From an uncultured Prevotella sp. (GTDB lineage Bacteria > Bacteroidota > Bacteroidia > Bacteroidales > Bacteroidaceae), in the NCBI GenBank assembly GCA_947177775.1, contig CAMWVS010000025.1:1-41850 (forward strand): a stretch of DNA of 41,850 nt, written 5' to 3'. Within the stretch, counting starts at the first letter, position 1; every line of letters begins with the position of its first letter. Both the position numbers and the translations under genes were made by a program. The notes beneath the pieces are model-generated. The model saw nothing but the letters and a program-made list of their open reading frames with translations, did not search any database and was not told where the DNA came from. Positions 32,946 to 40,405 of this stretch are shown here, in pieces.

Positions 32946-33515
32946 CTATATACGCCCTTTACAAAAACAGCCGTTCACGTGGTCGTCAATGAAGCCGGTG
33001 GCTTGTAGGAATGAGTAACAGATGGTAGTGCCGAAAAATTTGAAGCCACGGCGTCTCATATCCTTGCTTATGGCGTCCGAAACGGGCGTCGAAACGGGTA
33101 CATCGGCCATTGTCGGAATGTCGTTGACGATACGCCGTCCGCCGGGCATAAAGCTCATGATGTAGGCGTGGAACGAGCCGTACTCACCGACGATATCATC
33201 GAACAGCCGCGCGTTGACGATGGCGCTGTGTATCTTCAGGCGGTTTCTGATTATGCTCTTGTCCTGTCGCAGGCGCTCCTCATCTTCGGCTGTCATTTCC
33301 GCTACGGCCTTATAGTCGAAACCGCGGAACGCCCGCCTGTATCCCTCCCGCTTCTTCAGAATGGTTATCCACGAGAGTCCGGCCTGTGCACTCTCAAGGG
33401 TGAGAAACTCGAAGAGCGTCCTGTCGTCGGTGACGCGGCGTCCCCATTCCTCGTCGTGATACTTTATGTACAACGGGTCACCGTCCGCCCACTGACATCG
33501 CTTGTTGTTTGTCAT
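32946..33515 (-). CDS. tag: DNA-3-methyladenine glycosylase I
   Basis: Tag removes 3-methyladenine from alkylated DNA by hydrolysing the N-glycosidic bond. The 189-residue protein keeps all zinc ligands: C7 and H20 near the N-terminus (CQWADGDPLYIKYHDEEWG) and H179 and C183 at the end (DDHVNGC), with the same spacing as E. coli Tag. The substrate pocket block TLFEFLTLESAQAGLSWITILKKR is intact, including the glutamate expected to contact the base. It is a cytoplasmic base-excision repair enzyme. It follows the CE1-like esterase gene by 93 bases and precedes yjbR; I see no promoter in either gap. Confidence 0.95.
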   Translation of the reverse strand: MTNNKRCQWADGDPLYIKYHDEEWGRRVTDDRTLFEFLTLESAQAGLSWITILKKREGYRRAFRGFDYKAVAEMTAEDEERLRQDKSIIRNRLKIHSAIVNARLFDDIVGEYGSFHAYIMSFMPGGRRIVNDIPTMADVPVSTPVSDAISKDMRRRGFKFFGTTICYSFLQATGFIDDHVNGCFCKGRI

Positions 33516-33608
33516 GTTTGTAAGGTTAAGTTGAAAAATATATGTTGCGGATTGAATGTTTGTATGTAATTACGCCTTCCTGCATGGCTTTCCTTTCCAT
33601 AGGGAATG

Positions 33609-34496
33609 TCAGGAGTGGCTGAAGCACCTTGTCACGAACGGTAAACAAGTGTAGAGCGCAGAGTGCCAGTATTCCCATGTGTGTCCTCCGTCGCGCACGC
33701 GGAACTCAACGGGTATTCCGGCACAGTGCATGGCCTGTATGAACTCGATGTTGCGGTCGAGCAGGAAGTCGTCGTCACCGCAATCTACGAACCAGCGCAC
33801 CGTGCGCAGCTCGGCCTTGCGCGCTTCGTCTGCCTCGGTAACGTAGCGGACGCAGCTGTAGCGTTTCACGGCCTCGGTCAGTATCGACACTTTGTCCTTG
33901 CCGTCAGGGGCAGCTTTCGGTCGGCCCTTATCCGGAATGTCCATCAGCGCGCTCATGGCGTATGCTGCGCAGAACATGTCTGCGTGGCGCTGCGCATAGC
34001 TCGTCGCTCCGCCTCCGCCCATTGACAGACCGGCTATGGCGCGGTGACTGCGATCGGCAACAATGCGGTATGTCCGTTCGATGTGCGGCACGAATTCTGT
34101 GTAGAAAAAATCTTCGTACGCCCATCCCGGCATGTTGAAATATCCGTTCCAGTCGCCGGCATACACGTTTCCTCCCGCGTTTGGTGTCACGATAATCATA
34201 TCTCCCGCCTCGCCTGAAGCTGTCAGTTGGTCCATCGCCTCCTTCAGGCGGCCGCGCATGGTCCATGCATGGTTGGTGTCCATCATTCCGTGTAGCAGAT
34301 AGAGCACAGGATAGTTCCTGTTCTTGTCCGTGTCGTAACTATGCGGCAGTAAGATGTTATATGCGCGGTATGCCTTCAGTACATTGCTGTAGATACTGTC
34401 CGTCACTATCCTGCTCTGTGCAGGCAATCTGGTTGTCTGCGCCATGGTTATGACCGTGAAGCACAGAGTGAGTAAAGATAATATGAAACGTTTCAT
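33609..34496 (-). CDS. Exported CE1-like esterase (esterase D family)
   Basis: A 295-residue exported alpha/beta hydrolase. MKRFILSLLTLCFTVITMA-Q is a signal peptide. The nucleophile serine is in AIAGLSMGGGGA, the acid is in VDCGDDDFL, and the base is the histidine in DGGHTWEYWHSAL. The oxyanion region is LLHGMMDTNHAW. This is the esterase D/CE1 fold of feruloyl and acetyl xylan esterases, so it may remove ester groups from plant polysaccharide; the substrate is inferred. The start codon lies one base after the stop of a short frameshifted reading frame (see 34498-34616). Confidence 0.82.
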   Translation of the reverse strand: MKRFILSLLTLCFTVITMAQTTRLPAQSRIVTDSIYSNVLKAYRAYNILLPHSYDTDKNRNYPVLYLLHGMMDTNHAWTMRGRLKEAMDQLTASGEAGDMIIVTPNAGGNVYAGDWNGYFNMPGWAYEDFFYTEFVPHIERTYRIVADRSHRAIAGLSMGGGGATSYAQRHADMFCAAYAMSALMDIPDKGRPKAAPDGKDKVSILTEAVKRYSCVRYVTEADEARKAELRTVRWFVDCGDDDFLLDRNIEFIQAMHCAGIPVEFRVRDGGHTWEYWHSALYTCLPFVTRCFSHS

Positions 34497-34497
34497 T

Positions 34498-34616
34498 TTA
34501 ATATGGATTGTTTTGGTAAAGGTTCTCTGTATAATTCATATCTGGATAGTCACCGGCCGGAGCATAGTCGTCACATAGCTCTTGAACTCCTTTATCTCCG
34601 CAAGCTTTTCGTCCAT
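34498..34616 (-). pseudogene. Short frameshifted reading frame ahead of the CE1-like esterase
   Basis: An ATG at 34616, 14 nt after a -7 element (TAGTTTTG, 34631-34638), opens a 26-codon frame (MDEKLAEIKEFKSYV..., TGA at 34536-34538). At about codon 15 a neighbouring frame continues with an acidic, Tyr-rich and Asn-rich stretch (DDYAPAGDYPD, ending YTENLYQNNPY) to a TAA at 34498-34500, one base before the esterase ATG. Joining the two with a one-base shift gives one 39-residue product. It may be a broken small gene, a leader frame or a sequencing slip. It resembles no family I recognise. Confidence 0.35.
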
Positions 34617-34630
34617 AGATGATTTTTCTA

Positions 34631-34659
34631 CAAAACTAACTGTTTATTCGTAATTTCAA
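34631..34659 (-). promoter_or_regulatory. Promoter of the small frame and CE1-like esterase
   Basis: On the minus strand TTG (34657-34659), an 18-nt spacer and TAGTTTTG (34631-34638). The spacer is slightly short. Confidence 0.4.
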
Positions 34660-34799
34660 GAATATTTTCGCGAAAAGTTTTGTGTCGGCAATATTTTTCA
34701 TTTTATATACGGTGCAGCTTCCATTCCTCAACCTTTAACTTTGAATCTTTCACATTCAACATTCCATTCATCCGTCGGTAATGAATTTTGTATGATACA

Positions 34800-34898
34800 T
34801 TTGGCTGCTTTGAATATTATTCTTACTTTTGCATTAAGATAGGCAACACTTCGGTAGTTTGAAACAAGTTTCATTGCGCTTGGCTTGCACTATCTTTG
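34800..34898 (+). promoter_or_regulatory. Two promoters for the DUF4893-like gene
   Basis: The first is full consensus: TTTG (34800-34803), a 20-nt spacer, and TACTTTTG (34824-34831). The second is a -7 element, TATCTTTG, at 34891-34898. The resulting leaders would be about 130 and 65 nt. Confidence 0.6.
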
Positions 34899-34969
34899 CT
34901 TGATATAAGTGACTGGAGGAGCATATATACATCTGACATTCAGAAAACGTTTTAATTATAAGCAAATCA

Positions 34970-35629
34970 ATGATACATCATTTCATAACAGCAAAAATAG
35001 CATTTGCGACGATGCTGTTCATAGCATGTCCGACTATTGGTCATTCGGGGACAAGGAATATAACGTCAGAGACCATGGAAATAATGGCGGATACCGTTAA
35101 ATCAGATACCTTCTGCGATATCGCTCAGGATCTCAACCGGCTCATACATGCTGATGACTATCTCCTGCTCGTTGGAGGCAAGGAGAAGGCGCTTGAGATT
35201 CTTGCCTGTCTCGGTGAAGATGCTTATGGCATAAGGGAGATGCCGATGGTCAGAAGTCTGCTGACAGGCAAGTCGCAGGCATTTTCTCCAAGTGAGCTGA
35301 AAGCCTACCGGCGTGTAAGATCGATACAAGTGAACAATATGGGCATATTTTCTTATCCTTATTTCGCGTGTCGGTTCAGGGAGAAAGAAGGAAAGTTGTT
35401 CTTTGAAAAGACAGCCGGAAGCCAGCGCAAATCGGGATTTCTATATGAAAACACGCCAACGACGATGGTGTTCCTTGGCGGATGGTCGGTGAACAATGAC
35501 CCACAGACGACATATGACAGTCCGAACTCAGAAGCAGGAATAATTTATAAGATAGGTGATGGCAAAATCATAATGCTGTTCGTGAAGGCAAACCATACGT
35601 TTGAGATTTACGAACTGAAAAAGCAGTAA
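34970..35629 (+). CDS. Exported DUF4893-like protein
   Basis: A 219-residue exported protein of unknown function. Residues 1-26 (MIHHFITAKIAFATMLFIACPTIGHS) form a signal peptide; the ACP is not a good lipobox. Residues 40-105 are helical. The C-terminal half carries the pattern IFSYPYFACRFREKEGKLFF, EKTAGSQRKSGFLYEN and MVFLGGWSVNNDPQTTY. I associate these with the DUF4893 family of small secreted proteins known in Proteobacteria and Bacteroidetes, with moderate confidence. It is a single gene with two promoters and ends at a strong hairpin shared with the GH43 gene. Confidence 0.7.
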   Translation: MIHHFITAKIAFATMLFIACPTIGHSGTRNITSETMEIMADTVKSDTFCDIAQDLNRLIHADDYLLLVGGKEKALEILACLGEDAYGIREMPMVRSLLTGKSQAFSPSELKAYRRVRSIQVNNMGIFSYPYFACRFREKEGKLFFEKTAGSQRKSGFLYENTPTTMVFLGGWSVNNDPQTTYDSPNSEAGIIYKIGDGKIIMLFVKANHTFEIYELKKQ

Positions 35630-35641
35630 TGTTTATGTAAT

Positions 35642-35700
35642 AATATTCTGCACAGAGGAGTAAATCGTATATACTCTTCCGTGCAGAATATTTTGTTTCA
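35642..35700. terminator. Terminator between the DUF4893-like and GH43 genes
   Basis: A long hairpin with about 21-nt arms and few mismatches (35642-35662 with 35672-35692) and a 9-nt loop, followed by TTGTTTC. It lies between two converging genes. Confidence 0.85.
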
Positions 35701-35759
35701 GAAGAAGAATTCTTTATAGGATTTATGAATGCTATTTCGGCATAGATAAGGGGGCTTTC

Positions 35760-37364
35760 CTATTTTCTCAGGAACTGAAGATAGCGCAATGTGCAGACAG
35801 ACTTGTCTTTCTCCGATGACGCAAAGACAAGATATAGAGGATGTTTGCCGCGCAGTTCTTCTATGTTTCTCAGGCGGGTATGGATTTTCCTCGGACTTTT
35901 GTCGCTGTTGGCTTTCAGTGAGAACTTGCCAATCGGACTTGGACGTCCTTTCCACGGCGCTTCCGCATAAACACTAATTGTTCCGTCCACATCTCCTGGA
36001 ATGATGTCGATAAGAAGCTTGACCTTTGAAATGCCGGTGAGTTTGTCGAAATTGAAGTATTTATAGCCGAGGATGGAACTGTCGGTATTGTTCACTACTG
36101 GGTTCATGTTTATTTCTGGATCATACGGATTGGTTACGGCATGGTCGGTGATGTATGTCGGCTGGACGTACGGACCCGTGTAACAGATGTTAGGATATTT
36201 CTGTGTCACGGGCCTCGGACCAGTATAGTGGGAGGCTATCGCGGCGGGATATTTGCAAAGCGGATTAAGTCCTGCTGTCTCGAACCCTTCGGAAGTGTAT
36301 TCTCCCTCGGATATTGTGACCTTACCGCCAGGACCGGGAATCACTGAGACTTCGATAGGAGCTACCATCGCCTGACGGGCAAACTCGTCCGTGCCGCTCT
36401 GACGGTGATAGAACACCCACCATTGGCCGTTTATGCAGAGTATGCTCCCGTGTGTGTTTCCCATTGGGGTGGCCGTCGGTATTGTTTGGCCGTCTGCATC
36501 GGTGTCGCGTCCGCGGGCATCGATTATTGTTCCTCCGTAGGTAAATGGTCCGAGCGGATTGTCGCTGTAGGCGTATGCGAGGGTATAGTTTGTCTGTGGA
36601 AGTCCCCATTCACCCTCCTCTGTCATGCGGCTGTAGATGAACACATACTTGTCTTCTATTTTACGTATAGAGGAAGCCTCGAAGAATCGGAATATGCCTT
36701 CTTGTTCGAAACCTGACACCATGTCGGCAACAGTCTCTGTCCCCGGCTTTACCGTGGCCATTGTCAACGGGTCCAGCTCTGCGGCATATGAGCGTCCGAA
36801 GCCCCAGTAGCCATACACCCGCCCGTCGTCGTCGATGAATACGGCCGGATCGAAGGCTAACACGCCTACAGTCTCGTCAGGCTTTTCCGTGTTCCAGTTT
36901 ATAACCTTGAACGGTCCGTCAGGTCTTTCAGACTTGGCCACCATGCCGTTGCGACCACCGCCTTGATTGTTGGGATAAAGATAATATTCTTTTCTGCCGT
37001 CGGGCAAAATCCGTTCTGTCACGTCCGGAGCATACAGCACATCACCACGTCCGTCGCCATGCAGCGGTTTCCCGACACCGTTATTCCTCACTTCAAGTAT
37101 GATTCCGTCGTAGCGCCAACTGTCGAGCGAATCTACAGACGCCGACCACACTACAAGGTCCGTTCCGCAATACATATTTCTGAGCATGTCATGAGAGCCG
37201 TAGATATATACTCTCTTCTTTCCTGGATTGTCCGGATCTTCGAATATATACGGTTCTCCATCGGGAATATGTTCCCAAAGAGGAAGGAAAGGATTCGTTC
37301 CGGATGCCGTCGCAGAGAGTATCAGCAGGACAATGACACATAAAAGGTGTTTGTTTTGTTTCAT
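35760..37364 (-). CDS. Exported glycoside hydrolase family 43 enzyme with C-terminal CBM6-like domain
   Basis: A 534-residue exported enzyme of the GH43 five-bladed propeller family (beta-xylosidase / alpha-L-arabinofuranosidase type). MKQNKHLLCVIVLLILSATA is the signal peptide. Predicted catalytic residues are present: D35 in IPDGEPYIFE as base, D172 in AFDPAVFIDDDG as pKa modulator, and E229 in FRFFEASSIRK as acid. NTHGSI carries the calcium-coordinating histidine. Residues from about 395 form a C-terminal jelly-roll (YKYFNFDKLTGISKVKLLID, GTISVYAEAPWKGRPSPIG), like CBM6. The likely targets are xylan or arabinan side chains. No SusC/SusD pair is near. A -7 element lies at 37416. Confidence 0.88.
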   Translation of the reverse strand: MKQNKHLLCVIVLLILSATASGTNPFLPLWEHIPDGEPYIFEDPDNPGKKRVYIYGSHDMLRNMYCGTDLVVWSASVDSLDSWRYDGIILEVRNNGVGKPLHGDGRGDVLYAPDVTERILPDGRKEYYLYPNNQGGGRNGMVAKSERPDGPFKVINWNTEKPDETVGVLAFDPAVFIDDDGRVYGYWGFGRSYAAELDPLTMATVKPGTETVADMVSGFEQEGIFRFFEASSIRKIEDKYVFIYSRMTEEGEWGLPQTNYTLAYAYSDNPLGPFTYGGTIIDARGRDTDADGQTIPTATPMGNTHGSILCINGQWWVFYHRQSGTDEFARQAMVAPIEVSVIPGPGGKVTISEGEYTSEGFETAGLNPLCKYPAAIASHYTGPRPVTQKYPNICYTGPYVQPTYITDHAVTNPYDPEINMNPVVNNTDSSILGYKYFNFDKLTGISKVKLLIDIIPGDVDGTISVYAEAPWKGRPSPIGKFSLKANSDKSPRKIHTRLRNIEELRGKHPLYLVFASSEKDKSVCTLRYLQFLRK

Positions 37365-37415
37365 TTAAATATCGGGTTAATTTTGATTATTAATCGATAA
37401 GTTCGGTTCAAGCCT

Positions 37416-37423
37416 CAAAGTTA
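37416..37423 (-). promoter_or_regulatory. -7 element of the GH43 gene
   Basis: TAACTTTG on the minus strand, 51 nt before the ATG. No clear -33. Confidence 0.5.
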
Positions 37424-37678
37424 TTCAAAAATTCTCTGAAATCAGCTTTTTATATGTTACAAATGCTTTTTTTATTTATTTTTTGAATAGTCAATTAGGG
37501 ATATTCTTCCATGGGCAATCTGTCGTGTTTGTGGGTAGAATAAATATTCCGGAAAGCCGGCTTTCAGTCATGTCCGACAGAGCGGCATACAGCACGAGGG
37601 CTGTATGTAGCGTTAAATACAGGTAATTTCTGTCATATAATCTGTAATTTATATACAAACTTTTCAATGCAAATTACA

Positions 37679-37686
37679 TATCTTTG
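37679..37686 (+). promoter_or_regulatory. -7 element of the TonB-dependent receptor
   Basis: TATCTTTG, 77 nt before the ATG. No clear -33. Confidence 0.5.
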
Positions 37687-37763
37687 CAGCGTAGAAATAC
37701 ACATCACATTATTTCAAGTATAGAAAATAAGAATATGTGTTCTGTCCATTAGAATAAAAAATA

Positions 37764-39650
37764 ATGAAGAAAATATACTCAGAAATGAAATCATCAATCA
37801 TCACAGCTGCCGTAATAATGTCGTCCGTTAGTGTTTCAGCGGCCAATCCTTCAATAGTCGATACCGTGAGAATTCTTGACGAACTGGTTGTTGAATCGGC
37901 TGTCAAGGCTCCTGTATCGCTCCTTCCTTTCAATGTTAAGATTATAGGGAGTGCGACAATAGACAACAGTGCTGAGACAAATGTACTGCCGGTTCTACAG
38001 AATCATATACCCGGAATGTTTGTTACAGAAAGAGGACTCGCAGGATATGGTGTGAGCGGCGGCGGAGCGGGTGCTGTCAGCATCCGTGGCGTTGGAGGCG
38101 GAAACAAAGTCCTATTTCTTATTGACGGTCAACCGCAGTGGGCTGGTGTTTTTGGCCATTCGCTTCCTGACACTTATGTCACAAACGATGTGCAACGTGT
38201 AGAGATTGTCAGCGGCCCGTCGTCTATGCTTTATGGTTCGGGAGCAATGGGTGGTTCGGTCAATCTCATCACGCGACAGGCTTCGAAGGAAGGATTGAGT
38301 GGTTCTGTCCGTATAATTGGTGGTAGCTATGGTACACAGAAATATGGTGCAAAAGCCGGCTACCGATATGACCGACTCAGAGTTTTTGCCGCTGCGAGCT
38401 ACGAATCGTCAGACGGAAGTCGACAGGGAATGGATTATTGGCTGGCCAATCAGTACGCATCTGTCAGCTATGATTTCTCAAAGCACTGGGAGGCAGGAGC
38501 AAGCATGATGCTGACAGAGACAAAGGCAGACAATCCAGGTTCCGTCAATCGGGCCCAACCGCTCGGGATGTGGGCGAAACAGTTGAGGACAACAGCATCG
38601 GTCTTCGTGAAAAACCGCTATGATATTGCTTCCGGCGGTATTCAGGCTTACTACAATTGGGGTAAGCATGATATTGATGACGGACTTGACAGTAGGAACA
38701 GGCCACGCACTTATCTTTTTCATTCGAAGGACTTCAATATGGGTGTGACAATGTATCAGACAGTAAAGCCGTGGGCAGGCAATGATGTCAGTGTCGGGGT
38801 GGATTTCAAACATTGGGGAGGGCAGGCCTATAATACATCCAAGACAGATGGTGAGGAATCTCCGATTGTTGACCGTCATGTCAACGAAATTGCCGGATAC
38901 GCCATGATGCAACAGGCTTTCCTCGACAATATTCTGAGCCTCAATGCCGGTATCCGTCTCGAACATTCGTCACAATTCGGCAACCAGTGGGTTCCTCAGG
39001 CTGGTCTTGTTCTCCGTCCGCTTTCTGAAAGCCGTGTAAAGTTCTGCTATGGCCGAGGGTTCCGGTCGCCCAACATCCGTGAACTTTACATGTATGGTCC
39101 GCGGAATCCGGAATTACAGCCGGAGGAGATGGACAGCTATGAAATAGAATTGCGGCAGTGGCTTCTTGAACGTCGTTTCAATGTGGGGGTATCGCTTTAT
39201 CATATCAGCGGTAACAATCTGATACAGACGGTGATGGTGGATGGAACAGCCCGCAACGTTAATACTGGAAATTTCACGAATAAGGGATTTGAAATTGATG
39301 CAGCATACAGTATCAGTCGCGACTGGACCGTGACGGTCAACTATGCTTATCTTCATACAGATACTCAGATAGTTGGAGCTCCGAAGAACAAACTGTTCGG
39401 TGAAGTGGTATATACGCCAGGACGTTGGCAGTTTGTCGCCGATGCGACTGGTATATGGGGACTTCTGACAGAAGAATCCAAAGAAAACTATGCGCTCCTT
39501 GGTTTGAAGGCGGCATATACATTGGGCCAGAAAATGCCGGTCACATTATTTTTGAAAGGCGAGAATTTGACGGCGACATCATATCAGATAAACTACGGAT
39601 TCCCCATGCCGCGTGCAACAATTATGGCTGGAGCAGAATGGAAATTCTGA
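37764..39650 (+). CDS. TonB-dependent outer-membrane receptor
   Basis: A 628-residue receptor. The signal peptide could begin at Met1 or Met8 (37785); both read into MKSSIITAAVIMSSVSVSA. The plug domain covers about residues 55-175 (LPVLQNHIPGMFVTERG, AGAVSIRGVGGGNKVLFLIDG, VQRVEIVSGPSSMLYGSGAMGGSVNLIT). A 22-strand-type barrel follows, with FCYGRGFRSPNIRELYMYGP and TNKGFEIDAAY, and ends in a terminal Phe (AEWKF). It lacks the extra N-terminal carboxypeptidase-like domain and SusD partner of glycan importers. It therefore looks more like a siderophore, haem or metal receptor. The ligand cannot be assigned. A long hairpin at 39781 ends the gene. Confidence 0.9.
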   Translation: MKKIYSEMKSSIITAAVIMSSVSVSAANPSIVDTVRILDELVVESAVKAPVSLLPFNVKIIGSATIDNSAETNVLPVLQNHIPGMFVTERGLAGYGVSGGGAGAVSIRGVGGGNKVLFLIDGQPQWAGVFGHSLPDTYVTNDVQRVEIVSGPSSMLYGSGAMGGSVNLITRQASKEGLSGSVRIIGGSYGTQKYGAKAGYRYDRLRVFAAASYESSDGSRQGMDYWLANQYASVSYDFSKHWEAGASMMLTETKADNPGSVNRAQPLGMWAKQLRTTASVFVKNRYDIASGGIQAYYNWGKHDIDDGLDSRNRPRTYLFHSKDFNMGVTMYQTVKPWAGNDVSVGVDFKHWGGQAYNTSKTDGEESPIVDRHVNEIAGYAMMQQAFLDNILSLNAGIRLEHSSQFGNQWVPQAGLVLRPLSESRVKFCYGRGFRSPNIRELYMYGPRNPELQPEEMDSYEIELRQWLLERRFNVGVSLYHISGNNLIQTVMVDGTARNVNTGNFTNKGFEIDAAYSISRDWTVTVNYAYLHTDTQIVGAPKNKLFGEVVYTPGRWQFVADATGIWGLLTEESKENYALLGLKAAYTLGQKMPVTLFLKGENLTATSYQINYGFPMPRATIMAGAEWKF

Positions 39651-39780
39651 CATAGACCTATACGGAAGAACCTGAAAAGAGAATGGGGGGGAGAATATGT
39701 TTCAGCCGAGATATACAATATGACTGTGTGAACTTATCAGATATAATAAGGTTGTTACATATAGTTGGCAAACTGAAGGA

Positions 39781-39840
39781 AGAGGGTGGGGCTTGATTAA
39801 CATTGGCCTATGTTTATTAAGCCACACCCTTTTTCTTTAT
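39781..39840 (+). terminator. Terminator of the TonB-dependent receptor gene
   Basis: A long hairpin (39781-39803 with 39810-39832, few mismatches, 6-nt loop) followed by TTTTTCTTTAT. Confidence 0.88.
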
Positions 39841-40047
39841 TCTACATTAGGAATAATTCTTAAAAGCGAAATGTTAAAAACTCGGAATTATTCCGACAAA
39901 TACCTCGAAATCCTTGCGATATTCAAAAATAAAAATCCCGCAGCCGGAAATTCGCGAAAATAGCGCGTGCATCTTTTATTGCCTGACGGACAGTATGTTA
40001 CGATAGAAAAGTTGGAAGTGTGCAATGAATTGTCATGTTTTATTTTG

Positions 40048-40152
40048 CCGTAAGGGCCTCCCGGCATTGCAACGGGGCTTCCGTTGGGTTGCAACGAGCA
40101 CGCCGTTGAAAGCTGAAAGCGGCCCCGCTGCAATGCAGCGGGGCCCTTACGG
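40048..40152. repeat. GC-rich palindromic repeat (REP-like)
   Basis: The outer arms CCGTAAGGGCC (40048-40058) and GGCCCTTACGG (40142-40152) are perfect complements. Inside are GCATTGCAACGGGGC (40064-40078) and the near-complement GCCCCGCTGCAATGC (40122-40136), giving about 31-nt imperfect arms. The right arm holds a 12-bp self-palindrome GGCCCCGCTGCA-A-TGCAGCGGGGCC (40121-40145). TTGCAACG recurs at about 40068 and 40090. The island stands out sharply from the AT-rich flanks. Predicted peptides from both strands share QRGPYG/PGGPYG, reflecting the symmetry; I recall similar small hypothetical proteins in Prevotella genomes, so this is probably one copy of a dispersed repeat. Confidence 0.7.
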
Positions 40153-40405
40153 TTCGTGTATTGAGCGTTGGACAACCGAACTTGAGGACGGTTTGTCAAT
40201 ATTTCAGCTTTTTAGAACTCTATTTTGAGATTTTTCAAGTGTTAAAATCCGTGATATTTATATGACGAAAAAATGTGGTAATGTATTATCGGATATTACA
40301 GATGTATTTCTTCCGGAGTACACTAATCCCATAAAAAGGAATATTAATGGATTGTCTTTAATTCATACTTGATTGTATTTTTGTCTCGTGAATTTATCCA
40401 TATTA

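Larger units (their letters stand above)
34497..34969. other. 473-base divergent intergenic region
   Basis: It contains the short frameshifted frame at 34498-34616, the minus-strand promoter at 34631-34659 and two plus-strand promoters at 34800-34898. AT-rich sequence fills the rest, including TTCGCGAAAA at about 34667. No other gene is visible. Confidence 0.55.
37365..37763. other. 399-base divergent intergenic region
   Basis: It holds the GH43 -7 element (TAACTTTG on the minus strand, 37416-37423) and the receptor -7 element (TATCTTTG, 37679-37686). Between them are a 14-nt perfect palindrome GAAAGCCGGCTTTC (37552-37565) and an 8-bp hairpin CATACAGC/GCTGTATG with a 6-nt loop (37586-37607). 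Neither matches a riboswitch I know. No gene is visible. Confidence 0.55.
39651..40405. other. 755-base intergenic region with a GC-rich repeat
   Basis: It contains the receptor terminator (39781-39840), a small CGGAAT/ATTCCG palindrome at about 39884, and the inverted-repeat element at 40048-40152. The rest is AT-rich, and I see no convincing gene. Open frames on both strands (about 100 and 67 codons) arise from the repeat; the stretch at 40153-40405 holds nothing recognisable. Confidence 0.6.

Noticed and set aside
37540..37763. Cobalamin or other riboswitch upstream of the TonB-dependent receptor
   Set aside because: No GCCACTG-type B12 box or other conserved riboswitch core was visible, and the hairpins lie upstream of the -7 element.
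39888..40199. 103-codon open frame on the minus strand across the repeat element
   Set aside because: It spans the GC-rich palindrome, has no promoter and its sequence mirrors the frame on the other strand. It is a product of the repeat, not a gene.
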